Of a DNA stretch of 64,000 bases, positions 26,283 to 33,885 are shown piece after piece; positions within the stretch are counted from its first letter, which is position 1; each line of letters opens with the position of its first letter. The translations under genes were made by a program, and so were the position numbers. The stretch is from NCBI RefSeq assembly GCF_012034205.1, contig NZ_JAATEM010000015.1, positions 62,001 to 126,000 on the forward strand, read 5' to 3'. The DNA is from Streptomyces composti. GTDB lineage: Bacteria > Actinomycetota > Actinomycetes > Streptomycetales > Streptomycetaceae. Below the pieces are notes generated by a model. It saw nothing but the letters and a program-made list of their open reading frames with translations. It did not search any database and was not told where the DNA came from.

Positions 26283-27293
26283 TCACCCCCCGTCCGGGGC
26301 GTGGGCGGGCGGCGCCGGAAGCCGGGTCACCCCGACCTCGGCCGTGCAGACGGAAGCGCCGTCCTGCTCGAAGTCGACCGTGCAGCGCTCGCCGCCGGCG
26401 GGTGAGACGGTGACGGTGACCGGACTGTCCAGCTCCACGAACCGGGTGAAGGTGGCGCCGAACGCATACGCGTACCGTTCCTCGGCCGGTTCCCCCGCGG
26501 CCAGCACCGCGGCCTGCCGGGCGGCCTCCATCAGCGCCATCGCGGGCACATGGTCCAGTGGGTGGTCGTACATCGCCGGGTGCCGTACCGGCACGTCCAG
26601 GACGGCGCGCAGCGCAACCGGCCCGCCCGGACGCTCCACGTCCACCAGCACCACGTTCTCCGTTCTCTCCCGGCCCACGAGGGCGGGCGGCACGGGGGTG
26701 CCGGCCCGGCCGGCCGGCCGCTCGGAGGACAACGGCGGCTCGCTGCCCCGGGTCTTGGCCCGGTGGGCGCCGTAACCGTCCCGGCTGAGATACCCCGCGA
26801 CGATCACACTGGTGCCGGCCCGCTGCCCGCCGACGACGAACGCGCAGTCCAGGGTGGCGGCCAGCAGCCGGCTGCCGCGCCGCTTCAGGTCCCGGGTGCC
26901 GATCTCGACCACCAGCTCGTCCGGCGCGTCGCCGCGGGTGCGCAGCGCCGGGACATGGGTGAACTCGGTGGTCCAGTCGCTGATCAGGAAGGACGTGTCG
27001 TAGGAGACGCCCAGCCACTGGTGCGCGACGACGGTGACCGCCTGCCGGGCCGCCTCCAGAAGGAACAGCGGATCGATCAGTGACGGACGCTGTGTGTGGT
27101 CGTTGTAGTAGCTGTGCGCGCGGGGCGCCTGGACGGCCACGACGAACCTGTCCTCGCCCAGCCGCGCGGCGTCCGTGACGAAGACCTCCATGACGGCGCG
27201 GCGGTGCACCAGCACACGGTCCATCGAACGCTGGTAGGCGAGTTCGGGGGCGTCGGCGGTGCCGACCGGCCGCTCCTGCTCAGCAAGGGTCAT
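26283..27293 (-). CDS. second AfsA-family protein, first gene of biosynthetic operon
   Basis: The 336-residue protein has two AfsA-type repeats: the first with LVHRRAVMEVFVTDAARLGE and DPLFLLEAARQAVTVV, the second with PLDHVPAMALMEAARQAAVL. It is well diverged from the AfsA homologue at 9137-10348 and lacks that protein's low-complexity ends. It heads the leftward operon ending in a HAD phosphatase. By family, it would condense a beta-ketoacyl thioester with dihydroxyacetone phosphate or a similar acceptor. ATG 27293 is chosen because the conserved part starts soon after; an earlier start at about 27344 is possible. Confidence 0.82.
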   Translation of the reverse strand: MTLAEQERPVGTADAPELAYQRSMDRVLVHRRAVMEVFVTDAARLGEDRFVVAVQAPRAHSYYNDHTQRPSLIDPLFLLEAARQAVTVVAHQWLGVSYDTSFLISDWTTEFTHVPALRTRGDAPDELVVEIGTRDLKRRGSRLLAATLDCAFVVGGQRAGTSVIVAGYLSRDGYGAHRAKTRGSEPPLSSERPAGRAGTPVPPALVGRERTENVVLVDVERPGGPVALRAVLDVPVRHPAMYDHPLDHVPAMALMEAARQAAVLAAGEPAEERYAYAFGATFTRFVELDSPVTVTVSPAGGERCTVDFEQDGASVCTAEVGVTRLPAPPAHAPDGG

Positions 27294-27366
27294 GCCCAGT
27301 CCATTCGTGCGTGGGGTCGGTTTCGGCGGCCCTGCGTGGGGCATGCATTGAGCCTCGCAGCCGCCT

Positions 27367-27530
27367 CTGAGAGCCCGCCTGAGAGCGCCCGCTGGTTCGC
27401 CGGGGGACCGCCCGAGACCACCACCCGGTTCGCCGGAGAAACTCCCGAGCCCGTCCGAGGGATGCGCCGCGGACGGCTGGACGACGGCCCGCGGGCGGCT
27501 CAACGGCCGCTCAAGACTCACTGAAGAACG
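27367..27530. promoter_or_regulatory. direct repeats upstream of the AfsA2 operon
   Basis: GCTCAACGGCC, GCTCAAGACTC and ACTGAAGAACG start at 27498, 27509 and 27520, an exact 11-base period resembling the triple at 12049. Closer to the gene, CTGAGAGC occurs twice 12 bases apart (27367, 27379). OmpR-fold activators such as the SARP of this island bind sites of this kind. I cannot identify a -10 with confidence. Confidence 0.45.
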
Positions 27531-27581
27531 GTGCGGCGAGGACCGCGCACCTGCGGCGCGACGGCACGACGGCATGACAAA

Positions 27582-27607
27582 GGCCCGCCGCCTTCCGGCG
27601 ACGGGCC
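27582..27607 (-). terminator. hairpin after quinone-oxidoreductase-like gene
   Basis: GGCCCGCCGCC and GGCGACGGGCC pair with a single mismatch around a TTCC loop, about 35 bases past the stop of the leftward gene at 27644. Confidence 0.65.
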
Positions 27608-27643
27608 GCGTACGCGAGCGCGTCTCGAGGACTTCGTCGTTGT

Positions 27644-28570
27644 CTACGGCGCGACCGCCAGCACGACCTTGCCGCGCACATGCCCGGTCGCCACCAGCTC
27701 GTGCGCCCGAGCCGCGTCCGCGAGCGGGAACTCGGCGCTGACGTGCACCCGCAGCCGGCCCTGGTCGGCGAGATCCACCAGAGCGGCCAGGTCGACCGGA
27801 TCGGGGCGTACGAAGACGTACCGCCCGCCCAGTTCGACGACGTCACCGGAGATGGAGGCGAGCCGGCCGCCGGGCCGCAGCAGTGCGGGCGAGCCGGCCA
27901 GGGTGTCACCGCCCATCAGGTCGAACACCGCGTCCACGCCCTGCGGGGCCAGGGCCCGGACCCGGTCGGCCAGCCCCGGACCGTAGGTCACAGGCTCCGC
28001 GCCCAGCGAGCGCAGGAAGTCGTGGTTGCGCTCGCTCGCCGTGCCGATGACCCGGGCGCCGAGAGCCCGGCCGATCTGCACCGCGAGCGAGCCGACCCCG
28101 CCCGCCGCCGCGTGCACCAGCAGCACATCGCCAGAGCCCACGCGCAGATGCCGGCGCAGCGCCTGGTAGGCGGTGAGCCCGGCGGCCGGCAGGCCGGCGG
28201 ACTGGCGCCAGTCGAGCGCCCGCGGCTTGCGCGCCAGGGTGCGCACCGGGGCGGCCACCAGCTCGCCGTAGGTGCCGCGCTGCATGTGGTCGGCACGGAC
28301 GTACCCGACCACCTCGTCCCCCGGTGCGAACTCGGTCACGCCGAGTCCGGTCCGCTCGACCACCCCGGACAGGTCGCAGCCCATGACCATGGGGAAGTGC
28401 GCCGGGAACCAGTCGTCGATGTAGCCCTCGCGGATCTTCCAGTCGGCCGGGTTGACCCCGGCGTACCGCACCCTCACCAGCACCACGTCCGGCCCGAGCC
28501 GTGGCTCCGGCAGATCCATCAGCTCCAGGACCTCCGGTCCTCCGTAGCCACGGATGGCAACGGCCTTCAT
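27644..28570 (-). CDS. zinc-independent quinone oxidoreductase-like MDR protein
   Basis: The 308-residue medium-chain dehydrogenase/reductase has GroES-like (1-120) and Rossmann domains, with VLLVHAAAGGVGSLAVQIGR as the NADPH loop. The Cys/His ligands of the catalytic zinc are absent, placing it with quinone oxidoreductase/enoyl reductase proteins. It could reduce an enone. Divergent from the metallo-hydrolase gene, with palindromic sequences between. A link to the island pathway is inferred from position only. Confidence 0.82.
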   Translation of the reverse strand: MKAVAIRGYGGPEVLELMDLPEPRLGPDVVLVRVRYAGVNPADWKIREGYIDDWFPAHFPMVMGCDLSGVVERTGLGVTEFAPGDEVVGYVRADHMQRGTYGELVAAPVRTLARKPRALDWRQSAGLPAAGLTAYQALRRHLRVGSGDVLLVHAAAGGVGSLAVQIGRALGARVIGTASERNHDFLRSLGAEPVTYGPGLADRVRALAPQGVDAVFDLMGGDTLAGSPALLRPGGRLASISGDVVELGGRYVFVRPDPVDLAALVDLADQGRLRVHVSAEFPLADAARAHELVATGHVRGKVVLAVAP

Positions 28571-28693
28571 CCACGCTCCCCCTGACGACTCGACCTGTCC
28601 GGCGACTCACCGGGCACAACACCGAAGTGCCGCCCGGCTCCGTGCCGCTCACCCTCGTACTCGTACACGTACTATAGGTCAGCGATGAAGCAG

Positions 28694-28726
28694 TGTTCTG
28701 TCACATCAACGCTGATTGACATAACA
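28694..28726. promoter_or_regulatory. candidate operator/promoter of metallo-hydrolase gene
   Basis: TGTTCTGTCA (28694-28703) and TGACATAACA (28717-28726) form an inverted repeat matching at 9 of 10 positions, separated by 13 bases. TTGACA (28716-28721) inside the right arm could be a -35 for the rightward gene starting at 28752. The region 28571-28751 is markedly AT-richer than its flanks and also holds GTACTCGTACACGTAC. Confidence 0.5.
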
Positions 28727-28751
28727 CCGAAGGCTACGTCAGAGTCGCGGC

Positions 28752-29402
28752 ATGCTCGTACTGACCGCAGCCACCGGCAAGTTCGGCACGAACGTGCACA
28801 TCGTCGCCCCAGGACGCGGTTCCCCGTGCCTGATCATCGACCCCGGACACGACGCCGTCGATGCCGTCACCGAGGCCGTACGGACCTACCGGCTCGAACC
28901 CGAGGCCCTCCTGATCACGCACGGCCACATGGACCACACCTGGGACGCCGTGCCGCTGGCCCGGCGCTACGGCGTGCCCGCGTGGATCCACCCCGCCGAC
29001 CGGTACCAGTTCGGCGCCCCCGCCAAGGGCCTGCCGGACACCTTCCCGCGCGAGCTGCTCGTCGGCCATCCGGACCAGGAGCCGGAGCAGGTCACCGAAC
29101 TCCCGCCGGACGGCGGCGAACTGGTCTTCGCGGCCATGCCGGTGACCGTGCTGCACACGCCCGGCCACACCGGCGGGTCCGTCATGTTCCGCTTCGGGGA
29201 CGACGACGCCCCGCTGCTGGCCACCGGCGACACCCTGCTCGCGAGCGGCAGGGGCCGGGCCGACGCGCCCGGAGCCAGCCCCTCGGGTCTGGACTCCTCG
29301 CTGCGCAGGATCGCCACGGCCTTCCCGGACACCACGCGGCTGCTCACCGGGCACGGGCCCGGAAGCACCCTCGGCCGGACCGGCATCTCAGACATCCGAT
29401 GA
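28752..29402 (+). CDS. MBL-fold metallo-hydrolase (glyoxalase II-like)
   Basis: The 216-residue protein has the metallo-beta-lactamase zinc motif THGHMDHTWD, a second ligand region LHTPGHTGGS, ATGDTLLASG, and a C-terminal LLTGHGPGSTLG. This is the glyoxalase II/hydroxyacylglutathione hydrolase branch, which hydrolyses thioesters or lactones. The ATG lies close behind the putative promoter. Its TGA nearly overlaps an ATG of the next gene, so the pair forms a two-gene unit. Confidence 0.83.
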   Translation: MLVLTAATGKFGTNVHIVAPGRGSPCLIIDPGHDAVDAVTEAVRTYRLEPEALLITHGHMDHTWDAVPLARRYGVPAWIHPADRYQFGAPAKGLPDTFPRELLVGHPDQEPEQVTELPPDGGELVFAAMPVTVLHTPGHTGGSVMFRFGDDDAPLLATGDTLLASGRGRADAPGASPSGLDSSLRRIATAFPDTTRLLTGHGPGSTLGRTGISDIR

Positions 29403-29434
29403 CCCACACCCAGCAGACCCTCAGGGGGAACCTC

Positions 29435-30415
29435 ATGCGCGCCGTGCAGTTCGAGTCCTTCGGCGGCCCGTCCGTCCTCACCGTCGCCGACGTCCCGGCG
29501 CCCGAGCCGGGCCCCGGGCAGATCACGCTCGACGTCACCCACGCCGGCGTCAACTTCGCCGAAGTGATGTTCCGGCGCGGCCAGTTCCCCGTCGAACTGC
29601 CGCACTTCCCCGGCCTGGAGGCGGTCGGCACCGTCCGTGCGACCGGCGACGGCGTCACCGGCTTCCGCACCGGCGACCGCGTGGCCGCGCTCACCCTGGG
29701 CGGCGGCGGTAACGCCGAGGTGGTCGCCGCGAGCGCGGAGCACGCCGTCCGCCTGGACGGCCCGCTCGCCGCCCTGGACAGCGCCCTCGCGGCCGGCGCC
29801 CTGTGCAACGTCACCACCGCGATCGGGGTGCTCACCTCCGCCGGCCGGCTCGCCGAGGGCGAGAGCGTGGTCGTCCTCGCGGCTGCGGGCGGCGTCGGCA
29901 CGGCAGCCGCTCAGCTGGCGCGGACCCTGGGCGCGGCCACCGTCATCGGCGTCACCAGCAGCCCCGCCAAGGCCGAGTACGCCCGCGGCTTCGGCTACGA
30001 CAGCGTGGTCACCTACGAGGACCTCGAGCGCGAGGTGGCCGAGCGGACCGGCGGCGCCGGCGTCGACCTCGTCCTGGACTCGGTCGGCGGCGCCTTCCGC
30101 TCCTCCGTGACCGCCCTGCTGGCCCCCTTCGGCCGGCACGTCATCTTCGGCAACGCAGCCGCCGAGGACGTCACCTTCGAGGGCAACCACCCCTGGTACA
30201 CCAGCACGTCACTGGCCGGCTACAACCTCGGCGGCGTCGCCGGTCGCGCCCCGCACCTCCTCCGAGCCCATCTGGAACAGGCACTGTCGAAGGTCGCCGA
30301 CGGCACGGTCCGGGTGGACGTCCGGCGCCTGCCGCTCAAGGACGTCGCCCACGCCCACGAACTCCTGGAGACCCGCGCCTCCACCGGCAAGTACGTACTC
30401 GACGTCCGCGCCTGA
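29435..30415 (+). CDS. NADPH:quinone oxidoreductase-like MDR protein, second
   Basis: A 326-residue MDR protein without catalytic zinc ligands: MRAVQFESFGGPSVLTVADV at the N-terminus and VVVLAAAGGVGTAAAQLART as the NADPH motif, and LPLKDVAHAHELLETRASTG at the end. ATG 29435 follows AGGGGGA; an upstream ATG (29399) overlapping the hydrolase stop is possible. It probably reduces a quinone or enone. Confidence 0.83.
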   Translation: MRAVQFESFGGPSVLTVADVPAPEPGPGQITLDVTHAGVNFAEVMFRRGQFPVELPHFPGLEAVGTVRATGDGVTGFRTGDRVAALTLGGGGNAEVVAASAEHAVRLDGPLAALDSALAAGALCNVTTAIGVLTSAGRLAEGESVVVLAAAGGVGTAAAQLARTLGAATVIGVTSSPAKAEYARGFGYDSVVTYEDLEREVAERTGGAGVDLVLDSVGGAFRSSVTALLAPFGRHVIFGNAAAEDVTFEGNHPWYTSTSLAGYNLGGVAGRAPHLLRAHLEQALSKVADGTVRVDVRRLPLKDVAHAHELLETRASTGKYVLDVRA

Positions 30416-30537
30416 CCCCGCCGAAGGGCCCCGCCCGTCAGACAGACGATGCGGCAGGGCCCGCGGTGTGGCGCGTGACCGAGCTGCCTGACGCCGCATG
30501 GCGATCATGGACACGCGCTTCGGGCCCCTGCGGTGCC

Positions 30538-31095
30538 TCAGCGCAGCGCGGTCGCCACCAGTTGCCGTATCTCCGCGTCGGACACGCTTCCGCCGTTCAC
30601 CAGGCGGTCGAAGACCAGCCCGTCGATGCACGTGAGCAGGGTGACGGTACGGGTCCCGGCATCCGCGAGGCCCCGCGCGGCCAGGAAGTCGTGCACGATC
30701 CGCCGACCGGCGTTCTCCCGTGGGGCGAGGATCTCCCGCAGTTCGGGGTGACGGACGCTCTCGACGGCGCACGTGTAGCGCGCGAGTGAGCGCTGTCGTC
30801 CCTCTCCCGTGAGCCGCAGTTCCACGAAGGCGGCGATCCCGGCCACCAGTTCGTCGGCGTCCCGCGGTACCTGTGTCCGGCGCCCGATCTCCTCGAGTTC
30901 CGCCTGATCGAGGGCGACCAGGCGCCGGACCAGTGCGGTGAGAAGTGCCTGGCGGGTGCGGTAGTAGGCGGAGGTGGTGCCGGGCGGCAGGCCCGCAGCT
31001 CTGTCCACCGCGCGGTGGGTCAGTCCTCGCATTCCGGTCTCGGCGAGCACGGCGATGGCCGTGTCGGCAAGGACGGTACGTCGGTCGTCGGGCAC
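30538..31095 (-). CDS. TetR-family repressor
   Basis: The 185-residue protein has an N-terminal HTH (about 22-45: GLTHRAVDRAAGLPPGTTSA, then YYRTRQALL) and a helical ligand domain. It is divergent from a FAD hydroxylase, with two copies of a TCTACAnnTGTAGA palindrome in the 84 bases between them. The arrangement is that of a local repressor whose ligand is a substrate or product of the hydroxylase. Confidence 0.86.
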   Translation of the reverse strand: MPDDRRTVLADTAIAVLAETGMRGLTHRAVDRAAGLPPGTTSAYYRTRQALLTALVRRLVALDQAELEEIGRRTQVPRDADELVAGIAAFVELRLTGEGRQRSLARYTCAVESVRHPELREILAPRENAGRRIVHDFLAARGLADAGTRTVTLLTCIDGLVFDRLVNGGSVSDAEIRQLVATALR

Positions 31096-31103
31096 CCCTC
31101 ATT

Positions 31104-31151
31104 TCTACACCTGTAGAGGCCGGGGATATCTTTCTTCTACATCTGTAGAAG
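31104..31151. promoter_or_regulatory. two TCTACAnnTGTAGA operators
   Basis: TCTACACCTGTAGA (31104-31117) and the longer perfect palindrome CTTCTACATCTGTAGAAG (31134-31151) lie between the divergent TetR and FAD hydroxylase genes. Their centres are 32 bases apart, three helical turns, so two dimers would bind the same face of the DNA. Confidence 0.8.
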
Positions 31152-31179
31152 AGGCGGCCGACGACGAGAGGGGCCGGGC

Positions 31180-32358
31180 ATGGGCGGCAGCGCGGTGGTG
31201 GTCGGGGGTGGCATCGGGGGCCTGGCTGCGGCGATCGGCCTGCGCCGCATCGGCTGGGACGTGACGGTCGTCGAGCGTGCCCGGGTCCTGGCCGACGTGG
31301 GCGCGGGCATCTCGCTGCACGCCAACGGCATCCGCGCGCTGGACGTCCTCGGCGTCGGCGACGCGGTGCGCGCGGCTGCCCGTCCCCAGTACACCGGGGG
31401 CACCCGCACCCCCGGTGGCGGCTGGCTGGCCCGGATGGACGGGACCGTGCTGGAGCGCGAGCTGGGCACCCCGATCACCGGCATCCCCCGGGCTGTTCTG
31501 CACCGCCTGCTGCGTGCGGCACTGCCTCCCGAGTGCCTGGTCGTCGGGACCGAGGTGCTGTCCGTCGACTGCTCGGACCCGGGCCGGGTGCGGGTGCCTC
31601 TCACGGACACCGTCCTGGACGCGGATCTGGTCGTGGCCGCCGACGGCGTGGACAGCCGGCTGCGCGGCCAGGTGTTCCCCGGCCACCCCGGTCCCGTCCA
31701 CAGCGGATCGACGGTCCTGCGCGCCATCACCGAGCACCCCGTGCCGTTGCACACCGACTTCGAACTGACCTGGGGCCAAGGTGCCGAGTTCGGTCACATC
31801 GCCTTCACCGACGGCCGGGCCGAATGGCACGCGGTGCTCAACTCGCCGCCCGGCATACGGCATCCGGACGCCCTCGCCGCGATGCGGCGCCGCTTCGGCG
31901 ACTGGCACGACCCGATCCCCGCGTTGCTGGACGCGACCCGGCCGGACGCCGTCCTGCACCACGACATCCGGGAACTGGCGACGCCCCTGCCCGCCTTCAC
32001 CGCGGGCCGGATCGCACTGCTCGGTGACGCGGCGCACGCCATGACCCCGCATCTCGGCCAGGGCGCCTGCCAGGCCCTGGAGGACGCGGCCACGCTGGCC
32101 GCCGCGCTCGCCACCGAGCCCACGGTCGCGTCAGCGCTGACCCGCTACGACCGCGAACGCCGCCCACGCAGCCAGTCCGTGGCCCGGGCAGCGCGCCGGG
32201 CCGGCCGGATGGGGCAGCGACCGACCCACCCGCTGGCGGTGGCTCTGCGCAACACCGTCCTGCGGCTGGCCCCGGCCGGCGTGACCGTCCGGGCCGTCCT
32301 GCGGCACGCCGCCTGGATCCCGCCGAGCCTGGAGAACAGGCCACCTCACCCGCAGTGA
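31180..32358 (+). CDS. FAD-dependent monooxygenase (salicylate/zeaxanthin-type class A)
   Basis: The 392-residue flavoprotein has VVGGGIGGLAAAIGLRRIGW at the N-terminus, DLVVAADGVDSRLRGQV as the DG motif and ALLGDAAHAMTPHLGQGACQ as the GD motif. It lacks the C-terminal thioredoxin-like extension of the operon hydroxylase at 19443-21023 and belongs to the shorter salicylate-hydroxylase-like group. It is likely controlled by the divergent TetR protein. The substrate is unknown. Confidence 0.85.
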   Translation: MGGSAVVVGGGIGGLAAAIGLRRIGWDVTVVERARVLADVGAGISLHANGIRALDVLGVGDAVRAAARPQYTGGTRTPGGGWLARMDGTVLERELGTPITGIPRAVLHRLLRAALPPECLVVGTEVLSVDCSDPGRVRVPLTDTVLDADLVVAADGVDSRLRGQVFPGHPGPVHSGSTVLRAITEHPVPLHTDFELTWGQGAEFGHIAFTDGRAEWHAVLNSPPGIRHPDALAAMRRRFGDWHDPIPALLDATRPDAVLHHDIRELATPLPAFTAGRIALLGDAAHAMTPHLGQGACQALEDAATLAAALATEPTVASALTRYDRERRPRSQSVARAARRAGRMGQRPTHPLAVALRNTVLRLAPAGVTVRAVLRHAAWIPPSLENRPPHPQ

Positions 32359-33121
32359 GAGAACGGTGACGGCTGCCAGAACCGGACAGATCCACAGCGA
32401 GCCGCCCCTGTCGTCACGACGTGGCGCGCCGTGCCGCGCCCGGCAGGAAGACCGCGGCGGGCACCAAGACCACACGCACGGTCAGGAACATGGAGGGGGG
32501 GACATACCGGCCGGCGTACCGTCGTCGGCCCGGATCGCGCCCATGAAGTCGACCGGCGCGATGCCGCTGGCGTACCACAGCGGCGGACAGGCGAACTGTG
32601 TCCGCCGACGTACGCGAGCCCGGACTGACGACCCGTCGCTTCCAGGACGACCAGCCGGCCGCCGGGCACGCCGGCGATGGACGGCCACAGGCAGTGCCGG
32701 CCCCCGCCGTTGACCGGGACCAGGAAGGTGCCGTCCGGGTCGTCGAACGGGTGGGTGCTACCGGAGCCCGCCGGCGCAGTCTCGGGTGCGGACTGCCGAG
32801 CAGCCGCTCCGCGCCGAGTCGATCATGATGCGTCCGCTCGTGTCCCGGCCGACGGACCACCGCCGCCGCAGGACCAGGCCCCAGGCCACGTGCCCCCAGG
32901 GCCATCACCCAGCACTGAGACGTTCCTCACAGAGAGCACACCCCCGAGAGCCACTCGAGCAAGATCCACGCACCGAAGCGGACCGTCGCCGGCCCTCAGC
33001 CACCGACGGTCCGCTTCACCGTGCCCAGAGACAGACATCACAGAAACAGCAATGGGCGGCATCGCCATCGCGATGCCGCCCATTCCATCGGTGCAGCTGG
33101 AGCACTTTCGTCGGTGCTCCC
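32359..33121. other. gene-poor region left of tRNA-Leu
   Basis: Apart from the MbtH relic I see no intact gene. Minus-strand frames around 32414-32688 contain short hydrophobic stretches (for example PPLWYASGIAPVDFMGAI and MFLTVRVVLVPAAVFLPGAA) that could be debris of a membrane protein, but no family is recognisable. GC remains high. Confidence 0.5.
32574..32753 (-). pseudogene. MbtH-like protein relic
   Basis: The minus strand from 32753 reads HPFDDPDGTFLVPVNGGGRH, CLWPSIAGVPGGRLVVLEAT and GRQSGLAYVGGHSSPVRR. This matches MbtH proteins (N-P-F-D-D-x-x-G-x-F-x-V-L-V-N ... SLWP ... VPAGW ... R..CLDYV), the small partners of NRPS adenylation domains. It has no start codon in frame near the proper place; the preceding residues are AGSGST. 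Conserved Trp and Cys positions are replaced, and the frame runs on past the normal end. No NRPS gene is nearby, so it is a leftover. Confidence 0.7.
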
Positions 33122-33208
33122 TGGTGCGCGAGGGGGGAGTTGAACCCCCACGCCCTTGCGGGCACTGGAACCTGAATCCAGCGCGTCTGCCTATTCCGCC
33201 ACCCGCGC
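33122..33208 (-). tRNA. tRNA-Leu (CAG)
   Basis: The minus strand folds as a class II tRNA: acceptor GCGCGGG paired with CTCGCGC (one G-U pair), D-loop with GGCAGACGCG, anticodon loop ATTCAGG (anticodon CAG), a long variable arm TGCCCGCAAGGGC, and T-arm GGGGGTTCAACTCCCCC. The 3' CCA is encoded. It sits at the junction between the accessory island and the conserved core. Confidence 0.95.
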
Positions 33209-33885
33209 ATCTGGGTGTGTGCCTTCGGGCTCCGTCCTGTGCGGTCGGCGCCTTCCGACACCCAGAACATTAGCACGCTGGCCGGGGTGGATTCACATCC
33301 CTTTCCTCCGGCCCCCGCGTCCCCCGCCTCTGAGCAGCGTCGCCGCCCACGGGCCCGGGCCCTTCCCCCGGGTGCACCCCGGCCCGCCGCCCGCCGCCGC
33401 GCCGCGCCCCCTGCCCGCCGCTGTGCACCCCGGCCCACCGCCGTCACGATCACCGGGGCACCAGGAGCCGCCGGAAGCCCCCACGGGCCGCCCCTCGGCC
33501 TTGGCCACCCCAGCCGCCCCGCCCTCATGTCCCGGCATGAGCCGTTTCACGTATCAACCTCGTACCGGTACCGCGGGTCTCCCCAGGAGCGGGCCAAGTC
33601 CTCCGCCGGGTGCGGGACACTGGTTTGCGTCCACCTCTACGATCCATGGCAGGACGACGCCCGCGAAGCACGGCCCGCAGGAGTTCGAAGGAGAGCCCGG
33701 CAGGGAACTTCGTCAGGCATCTCCACCGGTCGGCCCGGGCGGACAGGGGGAACCAGCCGATCGGCCGACGCGTGGATACGATCAGTAAGCAGTACCAAGC
33801 AGTACCGGGTGAGCGGTGCACAAAGCGGTGCACGGCGCGCACACGGGGGCAGTAGACAGGACGGCAGCGACGGAGGAGGTGCCCC
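33209..33885. other. intergenic region before fhaA
   Basis: No gene is supported; frames through it are Pro/Arg-rich shadows. The final 100 bases carry short direct repeats: AAGCAGTACC twice in tandem (33787-33806) and AGCGGTGCAC twice, 12 bases apart (33812, 33824). These are plausible promoter-proximal regulatory elements of the fhaA operon. Confidence 0.5.

Noticed and set aside
33544..33558. GTTTCACGTATCAAC as a second parS site
   Set aside because: Only the left half matches; the right half lacks GTGAAAC, so ParB binding is unlikely.
33156..33788. Pro/Arg-rich frames in the tRNA-Leu to fhaA gap
   Set aside because: They begin inside or next to the tRNA, have no conserved segment, and show biased composition typical of non-coding GC-rich DNA.
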